A DNA stretch of 64,000 nt. It comes from Mactromeris polynyma. Taxonomy: Eukaryota; Mollusca; Bivalvia; Venerida; Mactridae. Positions 35,028-48,545 of this stretch are shown here, piece after piece. Made by a program: the position numbers and the translations under genes. The stretch lies in contig JASFXZ010000003.1 in assembly GCA_032209605.1 (NCBI GenBank), positions 34,870,762 through 34,934,761 of the forward strand, written 5' to 3'. The notes beneath the pieces are model-generated. The model worked only from the letters and a program-made list of their open reading frames with translations. It did not search any database and was not told the origin of the DNA. Position 1 is the stretch's first letter, and every line of letters starts with the position of its first letter.

Positions 35028-38000
35028 CTGGAAAATAATTGAACAAACTGCATTAGCCTTTTAAAAAACATACAGACAAATGATAGCTAGGAAAAAAATC
35101 CATGACATTTTCTGCATCAGTTATCTACAAGGTTAGATGACCTAACCAGTGTTTTTGGTAGGCAATTCCTTCCTTATTATATCTCAATCCAAACAATTTT
35201 AACTATGCTCTTTCATAAAATTACTCACACACAAAATCTCAGACCATTTGAAATTGGTTGGATTGACTATGTAAAATGCAAGTATTTGCATATCAAAACA
35301 TTTTAACATGCTGTAATTAGCCAATCAGATTGTAAATGTTGATCTCAAGTAATTTTGTGAAATTTTAAAACTCTTGTGATTCAAAATTACAAAATAAAAG
35401 AAGGCAAACTGTCACAAAATATGCCCATCATAAGTCAGAGCTCAGCATTAAAACAAGACAAATTTTAGGTAGTTTCTAAAATCAAAGGATGATAACTCCC
35501 GAGTGACTTAAGCGATATGGCTGGTTATCGAACTTGGCCGAGATATTATGCCCACAAACATTTTTTTCAAATGGGCGCATAAAAATGGCATACACACTGG
35601 CAGGTTATTAGCACTTAAATGACTATCATATTGGTTAGAAGTTTACACCAGTATATAGATTAAATGAGGCGGGAAGCTGTTTGGTGACGTTATTGCTGTC
35701 ACAGGATGCAGACATAGTGTTTTTTAATGCTTTGATCTACAATAAATAGGGTCTGAGCCATAATTACATTAGAAAAAGAGGTATACTGAATTTTTATATA
35801 GTTTTCCAGTATTTTTTTTTAATATTTGCCTGCAAATAGACATTTTCCTCTGAAAGAACAAAACAATGCTTAAGACAACAATGTAAACAAACGTGCAACG
35901 AAAACTAGGACAGTAATCGGACATTACTGGTTTCATCTGGTGATCAGTACGCACTGATAATCACTGTCAAGGCTATATTTTCACTCGGACCAGTTTTACT
36001 CAGAATTTTTTTCATGATTTTACCATAAGCCGATATTTATCATTCAGTCAGTAATAGTCTTTTAACAATATGCAGCTAATATATACCTAGATCATTGCAT
36101 TCATTTTATTTTGTGACTTTTGCCTGGTGTGATAAATGGACAGATTGTCAATTCAAGACAAGGACAACAACCGCACAGTTGTGTTTAAAATCCTGTCATC
36201 CATACTTGGAATTGTTTAAAATCATGTTATTATACGCCCGGACTTTACCAGACTTATACATTTTGCCAAAGTTTTATAAAGATGGGAACAATGTGGACTC
36301 TAGAAAGAAAACAAGACTTAAAGTGCAAACATACTGTAATATGACATATTTTGATAACACTCAAGACTTGCAAGTACGATCTGGTCCAAATCAAACTTGC
36401 CCATAGATCTTACAGGTATGCACATTCTGTTTAAATATGATTAGGACTTGTGGAGAAATGGAAGAGCTAGAGTGTAAACATGGTTGTATATGGCATTTTA
36501 TATAATACAAGGGCCATAACTCTGGATCTAGTAGACTGATTTGGCCCATAATTGAAACTGGCCAAGAACTGATGGCCATACATACAATAACATTGTATCC
36601 ATGTTTGATTCTAGAGTGTAAACAATTAAATAGCAGATGACAGATGTACTGACAGCCAAAGATCCAAATTGCTCACCATTGAGCACTTTGTGCTGTAAAA
36701 CAGCAAGAAAACTGCCATGTTGCAATTTGGTTAAGGGTCTGATCCTTTCTGGCCAAATTCAACTATTATTGTAAGTAAGTGTAGAAAATATTATAAAAAA
36801 TTATTTACCTGCTATCTAAGGTCTCTGATTCCCAACTAAACAATTTGTCCATCATTCCGCACCAAACACCCACATTGTTGATATTCAGGTGCATGGATGT
36901 AGTACATGGACAAAATAAACCAAAACATGTTTTAAGCAATACATATAAACCAAGAGACTGTGTGAGTGTCTGCTTCATTCCGTAATCTAAATAAGGAATA
37001 ACATTAATAAAAATAATATACAGGTGTAATATTTAAGATATTCTTATCTAAATGATTAATATATTAGTTATATACAATTTTTTTTTATATCTACACTACT
37101 GATAACTTAACATATCGATATCTACACTACAAGCTTCACAACCAAACCCAAAACACTGACAGCCACATGGAACCATCTTGGTAAGAGAACTTATAGACAA
37201 AGCGTTTTCAGAAGGGATGTATTGGTCATTGTCAAAAGATATATGGAGTGGACCATTGGGTTACAACCATGTCACATTACCACAGGTGGAAACTGTATCA
37301 GCATAAACAAGTGAATCATATGCATCAGTTGAATGGACAACACATCAAAAAAGAAAGATGTTCATACAGCAAGGATATGTGAGATCTGTATTTTATATAC
37401 AAAAACACAATGGAGAAGGGATAAAGGGAGAGCACACTGGAAGGGATTACGGGACAGAACTTGTGTCAATAAACAAAAAAAATGTCATTCACAAATAACA
37501 CAGAGGCCAACAGAAAAACCTCCTATCAAGAAAGATACACACATACAGTAATCTGATCATTCATCAGAATTATACAAGTATGTTCATGATATCAATTAAC
37601 AGCAAAAATGCAATATTAATACAAACTCCTAAATGAGGCTAGAGGACTTACGACTTCTCTGCCTAACCTTGTATCCTGGAAATGACCATATGACCCTTAA
37701 TCACAACCTTAAAGTAAACCTAAATCCCTAAAACATTAAGACCCTGAACCTTAAATAATTTAAGAAAAGTAAATGAAAAGTTGAAGAGTCGTTGATTGTT
37801 GATACATAATCTGAGGTTAAAATCAAGGTGCAAAATTGAAATTGTCTAACAGCCTATTTATAAACAAGCAGATAGACCAGTTTCGCTTCCACCCCTCAAT
37901 TTTCCTAAGGGAAACAGAGTTTGCATTGAACATGACCTTATTTAAATTGAATAGTTGAAAGGATACATTATGGCCACTTCAGACCATAACCGCTCCTTTA

Positions 38001-38640
38001 TGCAAGAATAAGATATATGCAGATGAAGTATTTGGAATAATTTTAATGAAATTTTGATGCAAAAAAGTTCCGAAAAGTTCCTTAACCTAAACCTTAATAT
38101 GAAATTTTAGTATTAAATAGGTTCAAACGTATCCACTTATAAAACCTACCATGCACTTAAATTGAAATTTTGATGCAAAATAGGTTCCACATGTTTCCTT
38201 AAATGAACCCTAATATGCAATTTTGAGTAAAATTAGGTTCCGAAAAGTACCCTAAACCTATCTTAACCCTTATAACTGACATTTTTAATACAACAATAAG
38301 TTAATGAAATAGTTATAATATTATTGAAATCCTAAGTGAGGTTATTTGCTGCTTGAAATTTTGAAGCAATAAGTGCAGAATTCCAAAAGGTCCTTAAACC
38401 TCATTACCATGTTCAATATGTCTTCATTTAACCAACTTAGCATGAAATTTGGAATAGGGTCTGGCCGAAATGTTGCCATATGATGCAAATCCAGAATACC
38501 CTTAAATGACACCTAAACAAAACAATTACACAAGAGAAATAATTACCTAACTCGAAGTTTTGTATCTTAACCTACTTTATGGTAAATTAAAAAATTCTGA
38601 GATAAATTGAACTAAAAATGTTATGACTTCAAACTAAAAA
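35028..38640. other. AT-rich DNA with repeat fragments
   Basis: Fragments seen: ATTATGCCCACAAAC near 35549, related to the dispersed hairpin-ended repeats; a half copy of the GAGGGGTGAAAG MITE end at 37873-37903; and a degenerate 55-60 bp tandem (GAAATTTTGATGCAAAA, AGGTTCCGAAAAGT) from about 38045 to 38280. One minus-strand open stretch ending in a donor-like site at 36807 (NVGVWCGMMDKLFSWESE) is noted but not called. Confidence 0.4.
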
Positions 38641-40150
38641 GGACAGTTTTTTTGTCAATCAAGAAGTTGTCCTAAAAATGACAGTTTTTTTGTCAATCGA
38701 GAAGTTGTCCTAAAAAGGACAATTTTTTTGTCAATCGAAAAGTTGTCCTTAAAAGGACAGTTTTTGTCCTGAGAAGGACAGTTTTGTGACATTCTATAGA
38801 GAGGTGTAAATTTATTTTACACAAAGGCCAAAATTTGAAAGTCCCCAGTCAAGAACAAGATGCTGCCTATTCGAATAGAAAGAACAAATACTATAAAGGA
38901 CTCACCTATCCAAACAGAGAAATTAGGTTCGAATAGATGTTCAGCCACATTACAGCATTGCCTCACATCCGGACAGGCAGCTCAAAATAAATTGATCTCA
39001 TTGTCAATGTACATTGTATTTTCAAACTGATTTCAGCTCCCATTTAATTAACAACAGTCTAAGTAAACACCATTTGGACAGTTTTTTTGTCAATCAAGAG
39101 TTGTCCTTAAAAGGACAGTTTTTGTCCTGAGAAGGACAGTTTTGTGACATTCTATAGAGAGGTGTAAATTTATTTTACACAAAGGCCAAAATTTGAAAGT
39201 CCCCAGTCAAGAACAAGATGCTGCCTATTCGAATAGAAAGAACAAATACTATAAAGGACTCACCTATCCAAACAGAGAAATTAGGTTTGAATAGATGTTC
39301 AGCCACATTACAGCATTGCCTCACATCCTGACAGGCAGCTCAAAATAAACTGATCTCATTGTCAATGTACATTGTGTATTCAATCTGATTTCAGTGTAAA
39401 TTTATTTTACACAAAGGCTAAAATTTGAAAGTCCCCAGTCAAGAACAACTTACGCTGCCTATTCGAATAGAAAGAACAAATACTATAAAGGACTCACCTA
39501 TCCAAACAGAGAAATTAGGTTTGAATAGATGTTCAGCCACATTACAGCATTGCCTCACATCCTGACAGGCAGCTCAAAATAAACTGATCTCATTGTCAAT
39601 GTACATTGTGTATTCAATCTGATTTCAGTGTAAATTTATTTTACACAAAGGCTAAAATTTGAAAGTCCCCAGTCAAGAACAAGACGCTGCCTATTCGAAT
39701 AGAAAGAACAAATACTATAAAGGACTCACCTATCCAAACAGAGAAATTAGGTTTGAATAGATGTTCAGCCACATTACAGCATTGCCTCACATCCTGACAG
39801 GCAGCTGAAAATAAATTGATCTCATTGTCAATGTACATTGTGTATTCAATCTGATTTCAGCACCCATTTAATAAACAACAGTCTAAGTAAACACCATTTG
39901 GACAGTTTTTTTGTCAATCGAGAAGTTGTCCTAAAAAGGACATTTTTTTGTCAATCGAGAAGTTGTCCTAAAAAGGACAGTTTTTTTGTCAATAGAGAAG
40001 TTGTCCTTAAAAGGACAGTTTTTTTGTCAATCGAGAGGTTGTCCTAGAAAGGACAGTTTTTGTCCTGAGAAGGACAGTTTTGTGACATTCTATAGAGAGG
40101 TGTAAATTTATTTTACACAAAGGCCAAAATTTGAAAGTCCCCAGTCAATA
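38641..40150. repeat. Composite repeat, cluster 1
   Basis: Two parts alternate. A short part (about 38 bp: GGACAGTTTTTTTGTCAATC, GAGAAGTTGTCCTAAAA) is tandem and self-complementary (TTGTCC against GGACAA). A long part of about 233 bp runs from GTGTAAATTTATTTTACAC, itself a palindrome, through GAAAGTCCCCAGTCAAGAAC and GGACTCACCTATCCAAACAG to TTCAATCTGATTTCAG. CTCACCTATCC occurs at 38901, 39259, 39493 and 39725. The same composite reappears at 47080-48545. Variable numbers of short units between long units indicate unequal exchange or element-internal amplification. Confidence 0.92.
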
Positions 40151-40960
40151 GAGTATTCGAACAGAAAGAAGAAATACTAAGAATACAAAGAAATCAAAAC
40201 TATACCACAGAACTAAACCATAAACCAATCAACAGTTCTTAAAACTCAATACAATAGTACACAATCCTAACACTACAGTTATCTACAGATATACTAACTC
40301 TAAATGTTGAGGGGTGAAAGCGAAACCAGTCTTTCTGTATTGTAAGATACAAGATTGATTTCGCTTTCATTCACTCACATTATTGCTCAGGAGGCAGGGG
40401 GCGCAACTCCCTTCAGATTCTTCTCAGTGTATTTTAGAAAGCATACTATAATATCATAAAATATTATTGTGTCAAAATTGAAGAACTGCCTTAACCTTGC
40501 ATATTTGTTATACCAGATAAAATAAACTAACAGTTTCAATTGTAGTACTATTCATGGTAACTGTAATATTTTATTTTTCAATTGCATTCTTATATCATGA
40601 CTTCTAAATAAAATGTAATGACTTCAAACTCACAAGTTCCAGGGAAATCACATTCCGGCAGCCAATTTATTCTGATTGGATGATAACCATTGACCATCAA
40701 AACTTCTCATTCACACAGAACCTAAAAATATATACACACGAAATTCTAAATAATTCCACCAAAAGAAGTAACAATGCAAGGTAGACTGGTTGCATTTAGG
40801 TAATATTGAACATGTTATAACAGTATTCAATAATACAGCAGTCAGTTGACCATAAAAGTTCTGGGTTGCCTACCAGTACTAACCACTGTTGTTCTTCTGC
40901 AATGAACCACTAACTTCCCAGCATGTATTAGAGGTATAGTATTAATGACCTCAAACAACA
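40151..40960. other. Spacer with a third GAGGGGTGAAAG inverted pair
   Basis: GTTGAGGGGTGAAAGCGAAA at 40307 faces, inverted, TTTCGCTTTCATTCACTCA ending near 40378, a 72-bp relative of the MITE at 31293. No gene seen. Confidence 0.5.
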
Positions 40961-41704
40961 GGGGGGCGTTTTATCAAATATTAGCGATGCGATGTCATAA
41001 AATCGCAGATCGCTTTCATTTGCGAGTTCATTTGCGATTACCGCTATTTGCGTTTTATCAACACCATCGCAAGTATACTTTCCGTCAATTAAAGCCGATC
41101 GCAAAGTTCCTTTTCGCCACTAAGAAACAAAAGGCACGCAGTCTGTAAAATGACGTCACAAAGCGCACCTGTTTTCGCATTCTGTCAAACAGACATGTCG
41201 AGAAGCTCGAATTGGACACTTGCTGAGCTTTCAAGCACTCCTCTGACATTACAGAGATGAAAAACGCCGTGTTGACGGCTGCTTCTCACAGGATGGCTCC
41301 TCAACTCCCCGCCGACCTACGTCATCTCCCGCGGTTATTGCATAGATAAAACCCACATGCACCGTTCTGTTACTAAGACTGGATTCCAAGGTCACTACAA
41401 TTTTGTAAACAAATGTTATTTGTGAATGCTCTCCCTTTGCAAAAATATGCATGCGAGTTATTCGCTTACTGTTTACTTTTAACACTTATCATTTTTATGA
41501 TAACATGTATGTCGGTCATTTTTGCGATGAAATCAGTGGTTTGCGAGTGCCAGAACCCAGTCGCTAATATTTGCGATTTTATACAGGCTAACAGGTGCCC
41601 TCGCAACTTTGCGATTTTTAATAAAACGCGATTTGCGATTTTTTTCTGCGATTTTGCGATTATCAGCTGCGATTTGCGATGCGACCGTTGATAAAACGCC
41701 CCCC
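40961..41704. mobile_element. 744-bp TIR element with GCGAT-rich ends, possibly Harbinger-like
   Basis: The exact terminal inverted repeats are GGGGGGCGTTTTATCAA and TTGATAAAACGCCCCCC. Subterminal regions carry many GCGAT/TTTGCGATT motifs in both orientations. Near the middle-left, MSRSSNWTLAELSS can be read from 41192, which resembles the start of SANT/Myb-like proteins carried by Harbinger transposons, but the frame stops soon after. No transposase remains. Target duplication is not evident. The superfamily is a guess; the element boundaries are clear. Confidence 0.75.
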
Positions 41705-42495
41705 AGGACCAAAATACTAAATCAAATGAGAACGGACAATGACATGAAGTATTAGTATTGTTAGACTCGGTTGAACCCATTCTAGAGGGAGGAGAGCTGT
41801 CTTAATCAGTCTGAAAATATAAACAGTGTAATTTTAAGGTACATAAACAAATAATATAATAAATGATCATTAGAGAGGTAAAAGAAGAATGAAGAAATGA
41901 ACATGGATGACATGATTGGTGAATGTGGTTATAAGAGATTTATGCTGATGGCAACATGATAAATGGTCAGGGAAGGAGGATGCAATCAAGTGTTGTTACT
42001 TTAACAGACTCCTGTTTTCAAAGGACAAACTGACATAGAAATCAATGTGACCTACAGAATAGCAATAATTCCTAACAGTAATTCATTTACGCTGATGTGC
42101 ATACCACTATCAGATCCAGGGGGCACATCCGACATCCCCCTAAAATTCCCCAACCTTACAAATAACTATAAGTATAATTACGAAAATATAAAGAGATCTT
42201 TAAATAAGCGATTTTCAAATAAGCATTTTTGATATATTGAAGCAATATATATTCTTTAATGATGATGTTTATAAACAAAGAATAAAACAGTCATTGTTGT
42301 TTTATAAGGCTTGAACAAAACCAAAAATGACCAAAAATTTACGCTCCCCAAATCCGAATCCCAGATCTGCCCTTGCATACAGGACATGGAAGTACAAATA
42401 TTGTTAGCTGATTCATATTGACACAGGGGTCATAGTTCTAGACCAATACTAGCTTACAGGATTCATTTTAGGTGAAAATGGAAAAATATACCCTT

Positions 42496-42548
42496 ATCCT
42501 GAGACTTGAATGCTCAGTCCTGTGCTCTACCAACTTACCCTACCAAAC
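42496..42548 (-). mobile_element. tRNA-like SINE fragment (minus strand)
   Basis: On the minus strand GGGTAAGTTGGTAGAGCACA resembles an A box and D arm, and CATTCAAGTCTC a degraded B box. Only the promoter part is recognisable. Confidence 0.35.
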
Positions 42549-43064
42549 AGGAATATAATGATTATAATGTATAATTTTTCATCATTATACCATTGCATAT
42601 ATAAATGCATGTTATGCAAAATTAATGGGGTTGTTCATTTTTAAAACAGTTATGACCAATGTTAGCACTTGCTGTTTTATGTCCTTAATGTCATGTGCCA
42701 GTACCGTGCATAGTGTGTGGACATGGTCCCATTGTTGCAGTTAAAGCATTAAATGTGACATTTAAGTTGTGATAACCACTAAGCATGTTTCTGGACTCAA
42801 GACATTTGACCTCATAAATGAATACCAAGTACAATATACTACACAACACTATATTTTATCCCTCAAACGGTTACTCAACAGCATTGATGCAAGATATTGC
42901 TATGAATAATGAATAATGAAATTTCAGTAAATGAGATTACTTGGAGTTTGACTCCCATAAACCCTTCTAACCACAATTTAGTAACATTTTCAACTTGAAA
43001 CATTTATCCTATGGGTAGGTATTTTTCCTATATGCACATGCATCTATGTGTATGCCTTCTCATG

Positions 43065-43228
43065 CTTTTAAGAACCAAATGAAATTAGTGAAGAAAGAAT
43101 TGATATAAAACAAAGAAACAAGTTGTTGGCATGCAATTCCAAAGGGCTTTTAAGAACCAATTGAAATTAGTGAAGAAAAAATTGATATAAAACAAAGAAA
43201 CAAGTTGTTGGCATGCAATTCCTAGCTT
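43065..43228. repeat. 82-bp tandem duplication
   Basis: CTTTTAAGAACCAA at 43065 and 43147 begins two nearly identical 82-bp units, both ending GTTGTTGGCATGCAATTCC. Few differences separate the copies, so the duplication is recent. Confidence 0.9.
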
Positions 43229-43317
43229 AATGGATTGTTTTCATCCAGTTTAACAATGTTTTTAAACAATTGTTTCAGTCATATACGGCGACCAGTTGAC
43301 CTATTTTTTTTCCTGGA

Positions 43318-43485
43318 ACTAATTATAAACCAGCAGTAGCTTGCTCTTCAGCAAGCAACTCACAACTTCTCTACATATGGAGGACATGACTGTAGCCAAT
43401 GTCATGGAAGACCATAACCTACCCAACCCGGGGATCAAACCAGGGTCTGCCGGGTGACAGGCTTCCCAGCTTATAAAGCCAATTT
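43318..43485 (-). mobile_element. tRNA-derived SINE (minus strand)
   Basis: On the minus strand a region with B-box-like TGGTTTGATCCCCGGGTTGG follows an A-box-like TTTATAAGCTGGGAAGCC, and a body (GTTGTGAGTTGCTTGCTG, AGAGCAAGCTACTGCTGG) follows. The arrangement fits a SINE. The tRNA fold is incomplete. Confidence 0.45.
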
Positions 43486-44787
43486 TAAACAATTTAAACT
43501 CTTATTCAAATCCATATCAGCAAAGTACAAAGTTTGTGTGTGATTCTCATCTTATAATGTCAGTATCCAAATATCTAACTTGCACTTAAGTTAAACTGCC
43601 TGGTAGTAGTGAAATTTTTCATTTGCACAAGTTGTCAGTATGCAGTTCTAACCATACATGGTCAATATTAAACTATTTAAATACATAAAATCAATAGCAA
43701 TCTTCAATGTACGTAATGTCCTGTTGCATGCACATCAAATCTTCACTTATGTTCTATTCCAATTATGTAATATTAAAAGCACAAAGGTAAAAATTATTCC
43801 ACAAATGAATTACCATATACCTTTTACTCGAACGTTTTACCTAAAATTAAGACAAATGATTAAATTGCCATAATTTTGGCATAATGTACTTGGCTTATCA
43901 AAACCAATACTTAGCCATTGCCATTGATACAATGTCCATATTTGTATGACCCAGAAAACATAATACTTGATCAAGTATGTTGTATGCCCGATATCAACTT
44001 TAAATTTTAATATGCCCATAGAAATAAATAAGATTCTGAAAAACCAAACTGTTAACACAATACACATTTTAACAGTGAAGGAAAAAACCTTTCACCACAT
44101 AATTCTTTAGTGATCTATATGATAGCGCTATCCAGAACCATCTATTCTCTATTATTGAAGCCAAATATCGGCCCCGTGACCTTGCTCACAATATTCTATA
44201 CAATATGTCCATGTCAATTTCTGTCATGTTATACTCAATAATTGTACCCATGATAAACTTGTTGTACGCACAATATCAATTATTATCTTACTGTACCTAT
44301 TCAAATAGTAGGATATTTTATCCAGTCTATCGCACAATATTTACATGACCATTCTAAGGAATGGAGCAATTTTCAAAATTTCATCTTCATATGAAGATGA
44401 AATTTACACAGCCTGATATGCTGCATGTGCAATATCAAATATAGGAACTCCATATCCTCCATACAAGTTGTAAGACCTATTCCATCAACCAACATGTCTG
44501 ACATTATACACTGATGGGCTTCATTAAATTTAACTCACTTTGGGTTTTCTCTAAAGCAGTGAACAAGGAAGGAATAGTTCATGGATATTCAATTTGTGAT
44601 TATACAAGACAGACTAGAAAGATTGGTACTGTGTTTGAACTTTCAAGTTTTGTGAATGGATGTGACATTCCTTGTAATTCTCTTTCTCCAAGCGCTTGAT
44701 GACAGCCAAATCTTCACCCTAATAGTTATAAAATGTGTATCAATTTTCTATTTCTTCATAATAAAATATTTTATGCTAATTTTGCAG

Positions 44788-44907
44788 TTTTGCAATAACA
44801 TGTCATACACAGGCAACAAAACTTTGGGTATACAGCGCCTGCAATATTTTGTTTCACAGATTTTCAATGAAAGATTTACAGATGATAAATGTGCACGTAG
44901 CAGCAAG
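44788..44907 (+). CDS. Candidate exon, unidentified protein (tentative)
   Basis: TATGCTAATTTTGCAG precedes and GTATTTTTG follows 120 bases, open in phase 0 for 40 codons (CNNMSYTGNKTLGIQRLQ, FVSQIFNERFTDDKCARS). The opposite strand is also open here, so chance is a real alternative. No family recognised and no partner exon found. Confidence 0.2.
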
Positions 44908-47079
44908 GTATTTTTGAAATCAGCATCTGAATTTATGAAAAACACAAACTCCGGAATGTTAGTAGAATATCCTGCATCATAACCATATAAAAAAATGAAT
45001 TTTTGGCTCAAATTATCCATGTACTTCACATGCAATTTGCAGGGTCAATAATTTTCATCAAAATTTCAAATCCTTACATCAAACCATAAATCTTTATTTG
45101 TTTTTCCCCAATCCTGTAGCTGTTCATCTCTGAATAAAAAGGCTAACACCCTTCCCAACTCATGAATCCTATTGCTATAAGCAAATACTGATTAGCAAAT
45201 ATGTGCAGCACAATTACTGTTTTAACTGCAATCTTCACAGTAACCAAATAGCCCAAAGCCCGGGGTTTGTGACTTTAATTTCGGTCCAGCACAAATTACT
45301 TATTACTGAGTGCTTAAGCCCAAAAGTGCTTAATTTTAGTTAATATATTTTTTCTCGGAAATACAGAAAAAATGAAACAAATAGTAGATACACAGTCTTG
45401 TCGCTCTACTTGTAATGAATCGGTGCTAAGTAAGTTTGGGCTAATAACAATGATTTCGGGCCAGTGGTTTAGCTGGGTCACTGACCCAGATGGTGCTAGT
45501 GCTCCAAAACAATTTAAGCCAGAGCATGTAACTGACTAATTTTATTTGTAAAATGTGAAAGACATATTTTTAGGAGACAAAATAGTACAGATAAGCAGTT
45601 GTGCACAGAGACATACAGACAAATAGCCTGTAGCATCACAATTTTTTTTTCAATTTTAAGTGTAAGATCACACACCAAATTTAATGTCAGTTAAATGTAA
45701 AGTTATAAAAAGCAAACCATATCTAAGTTTGAAATTGTTCAAGCAATAGTTTCCCATCCCCAAACCGTACATACCCATGTAAGTCATAATTATACTGTTT
45801 CTATTAAACACAACATATTTCAAACATACATGTAATCTGATGAGTAATCAATTTTCACAAATATAGCTATGTTTTTAAAACATGTAAACCCCAGTCTTGC
45901 ACTGATAGAGCAAAGAAACACTGTTCATATGTAATCATAAAGCTTTTGTGTTATATGGATTTACCAGCAAAAGAGCTTTAACAACTCTTCCAGGTACAGT
46001 GAGTATGTACCCATTTCCTGAAAACCTTGCATGTAATTATAAAGTTTAACTCTATAATTGTTCCAATATTGTATGACTACATTAGTCAATGAGAGCTATA
46101 TCAGTGTATCAGTGTCAATTTCTTCAAAAGCTTTTCACCTGTACTGTTTGTCTGATCATCTGTGATCACATGGCTTGAAGTTTAATGTTGTACATTTTTG
46201 TGTTGTTTTGATTAAAGAATTTGGGAAGCAAGTTGTTTACTTGTTGACTTCCCCATACATGGAATCAAAACTCAGTTTGCACTTACATAAATTATTTATA
46301 AAGGAATTATCTCCAATAAAACAGCATTATTTCACATCTTGAAAAATGCCCTGTTAGCAAGTGATATAAATATGCAATGAAACCTCTATTTTCAAACTTG
46401 ACATAAACGTATGTTTAAAAGAAAGCTGGAAAGTAATTACAGGTTACATTTACATCCCAAACAATTTCCAGCATAAAATAATTTTGAATAAAATAATAAC
46501 CTTATAGTCTGGAAAGCTTTTTTGCAAAGGTAAAGTTCTGTATTCATGTTCCTAACATAAATTTTTTAACATAGTTTTTTGAGTTGTAGAAAAGCTTCAT
46601 GTTTTCATCTTTGATGAAAAAAACTAATGTTAGTATGTTTTCACATAAATCTGTTTATAACTTTGCAATCTTTTTAAAACTTTTATTTCTAAACCTGCAT
46701 GTTCTTATACTCTTTGCCTATCAGGCACTCTTTATTGAGTCTCATGTAAAGATTTGCCTCTCCCCCCAGCTGAAGTTATACATTCAGTTGATAACAAATC
46801 AGCTAATTTTGTGACTGTAAAGAACAATGCAAGGAGCTTGTGTTGTTGTTTTTTCTTTCATATTAAAGATTATTTTGAGGAACACACATTTACCATACAT
46901 TGACTGAATGTGGAAGCATTTCAGAGTGATAGGTTTGTTATTAAAAATGACATCAACAAAAACTCAGCTCTCGTAACAAATGATTATTATTTAGACTATT
47001 TTTGAACCCAACGATAGCTACAAACCGAGATCAATGAGATCAAAAATGGTTGTAGTTTATATTAATTTTGTAATGTAGC

Positions 47080-48545
47080 CAATCTATAGAGGTTGTCCTG
47101 AAAAGGACAGTTGGTCGACAATGAAGTTGTGTCCTTAAAAGGACAGTTTTGTGACAATTGAGTAGTGTCCTTAAAAGGACAGTTTTGTGACAATTGAGTA
47201 TAGTGTCCTTAAAAGGACAGTTTTTTTGTCAATCGAGAAGTTGTCCTTAAAAGGACAGTTTTTGTCCTGAGAAGGACAAATTTGTGAGATTCTATAGAGA
47301 GGTGTAAATTTATTTTACACAAAGGACAAAATTTGAAAGTCCCCAGTCAAGAACAAGACGCTGCCTATTCGAATAGAAAGAACAAATACTATAAAGGGCT
47401 CACCTATCCAAACAGAGAAATTAGGTTTGAGTAGATGTTCAGCCATATTACAGCATTGCCTCACATCCTGACAGGCAGCTCAAAATAAATTGATCTCATT
47501 GTCAATGTACATTGTGTATTCAATCTGATTTCAGCTCCCATTTAATAAACAACAGTCTAAGCAAACACCATTTGGACATTTTTTTGTCAATAGAGAAGTT
47601 GTCCTAAAAAGGACAGTTTTTTTGTCAATCGAGAAGTTGTCCTAAAAAGGACAGTTTTTTTGTCAATTGAGAAGTTGTCCTTAAAAGGACAGCTTTTTTG
47701 TCAATCGAGAGGTTGTCCTAAAAAGGACAGTTTTTGTCCTGAGAAGGACAGTTTTGTGACATTCTATAGAGAGGTGTAAATTTATTTTACACAAAGGACA
47801 AAATTTGAAAGTCCCCAGTCAAGAACAAGACGCTGCCTATTCGAATAGAAAGAACAAATACTATACAGGGCTCACCTATCCAAACAGAGAAATTAGGTTC
47901 GAGTAGATGTTCAGCCACATAACAGCATTGCCTCACATCCTGACAGGCAGCTCAAAATAAATTGATCTCATTGTCAATGTAAATTGTGTATTCAATCTGA
48001 TTTCAGCTCCCATTTAATAAACAACAGTCTAAGTAAACACCATTTGGACAGTTTTTTTGTCAATCGAGAAGTTGTCCTAAAAAGGACAGTTGGTCGACAA
48101 TGAAGTTGTGTCCTTAAAAGGACAGTTGGTCGACAATGAAGTTGTGTCCTTAAAAGGACAGTTTTGTGGCAATTGAGTAGTGTCCTTAAAAGGACAGTTG
48201 TTTTGACAATCGAGAGGTTGTCCTAAAAAGGACAGTTTTTGTCCAGAGAAGGACAGTTTTGTGAGATTCTATAGAGAGGTGTAAATTTATTTTACACAAA
48301 GGCCAAAATTTGAAAGTCCCCAGTCAAGAACAAGACGCTGCCTATTCGAATAGAAAGAACAAATACTATAAAGGGCTCACCTATCCAAACAGAGAAATTA
48401 GGTTCGAGTAGATGTTCAGCCACATTACAGCATTGCCTCACATCCTGACAGGCAGCTCAAAATAAATTGATCTCATTGTCAATGTACATTGTGTATTCAA
48501 TCTGATTTCAGCATCCATTTAATAAACAACAGTCTATAAAACACC
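47080..48545. repeat. Composite repeat, cluster 2
   Basis: Same composite as 38641-40150. CTCACCTATCC occurs at 47399, 47871 and 48376, so long units are spaced 472 and 505 bp apart because more short GGACAG units lie between them. Extra short variants appear here (GGACAGTTGGTCGACAATGA, GTGACAATTGAGTAGTGTCC). Copies here share GAGTAGATGTTC where cluster 1 has GAATAGATGTTC, so each cluster has been homogenised separately. Confidence 0.92.

Larger units (their letters stand above)
41705..47079. other. Long AT-rich stretch, no firm gene
   Basis: It contains SINE-like fragments at 42496 and 43318, an 82-bp tandem duplication at 43065-43228 and a candidate plus exon at 44788-44907, listed separately. 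Otherwise I see only short chance frames. Confidence 0.4.

Noticed and set aside
36807..36956. Minus-strand open stretch (VGVWCGMMDKLFSWE) ending at a GTAAAT donor
   Set aside because: The exit phase does not fit the candidate exon to its left, the upstream acceptor is weak, and no family is recognisable.
40650..40712. Apparent minus-strand exon between CTAAA and a TTGTGAGT donor
   Set aside because: All three reading frames contain stop codons.
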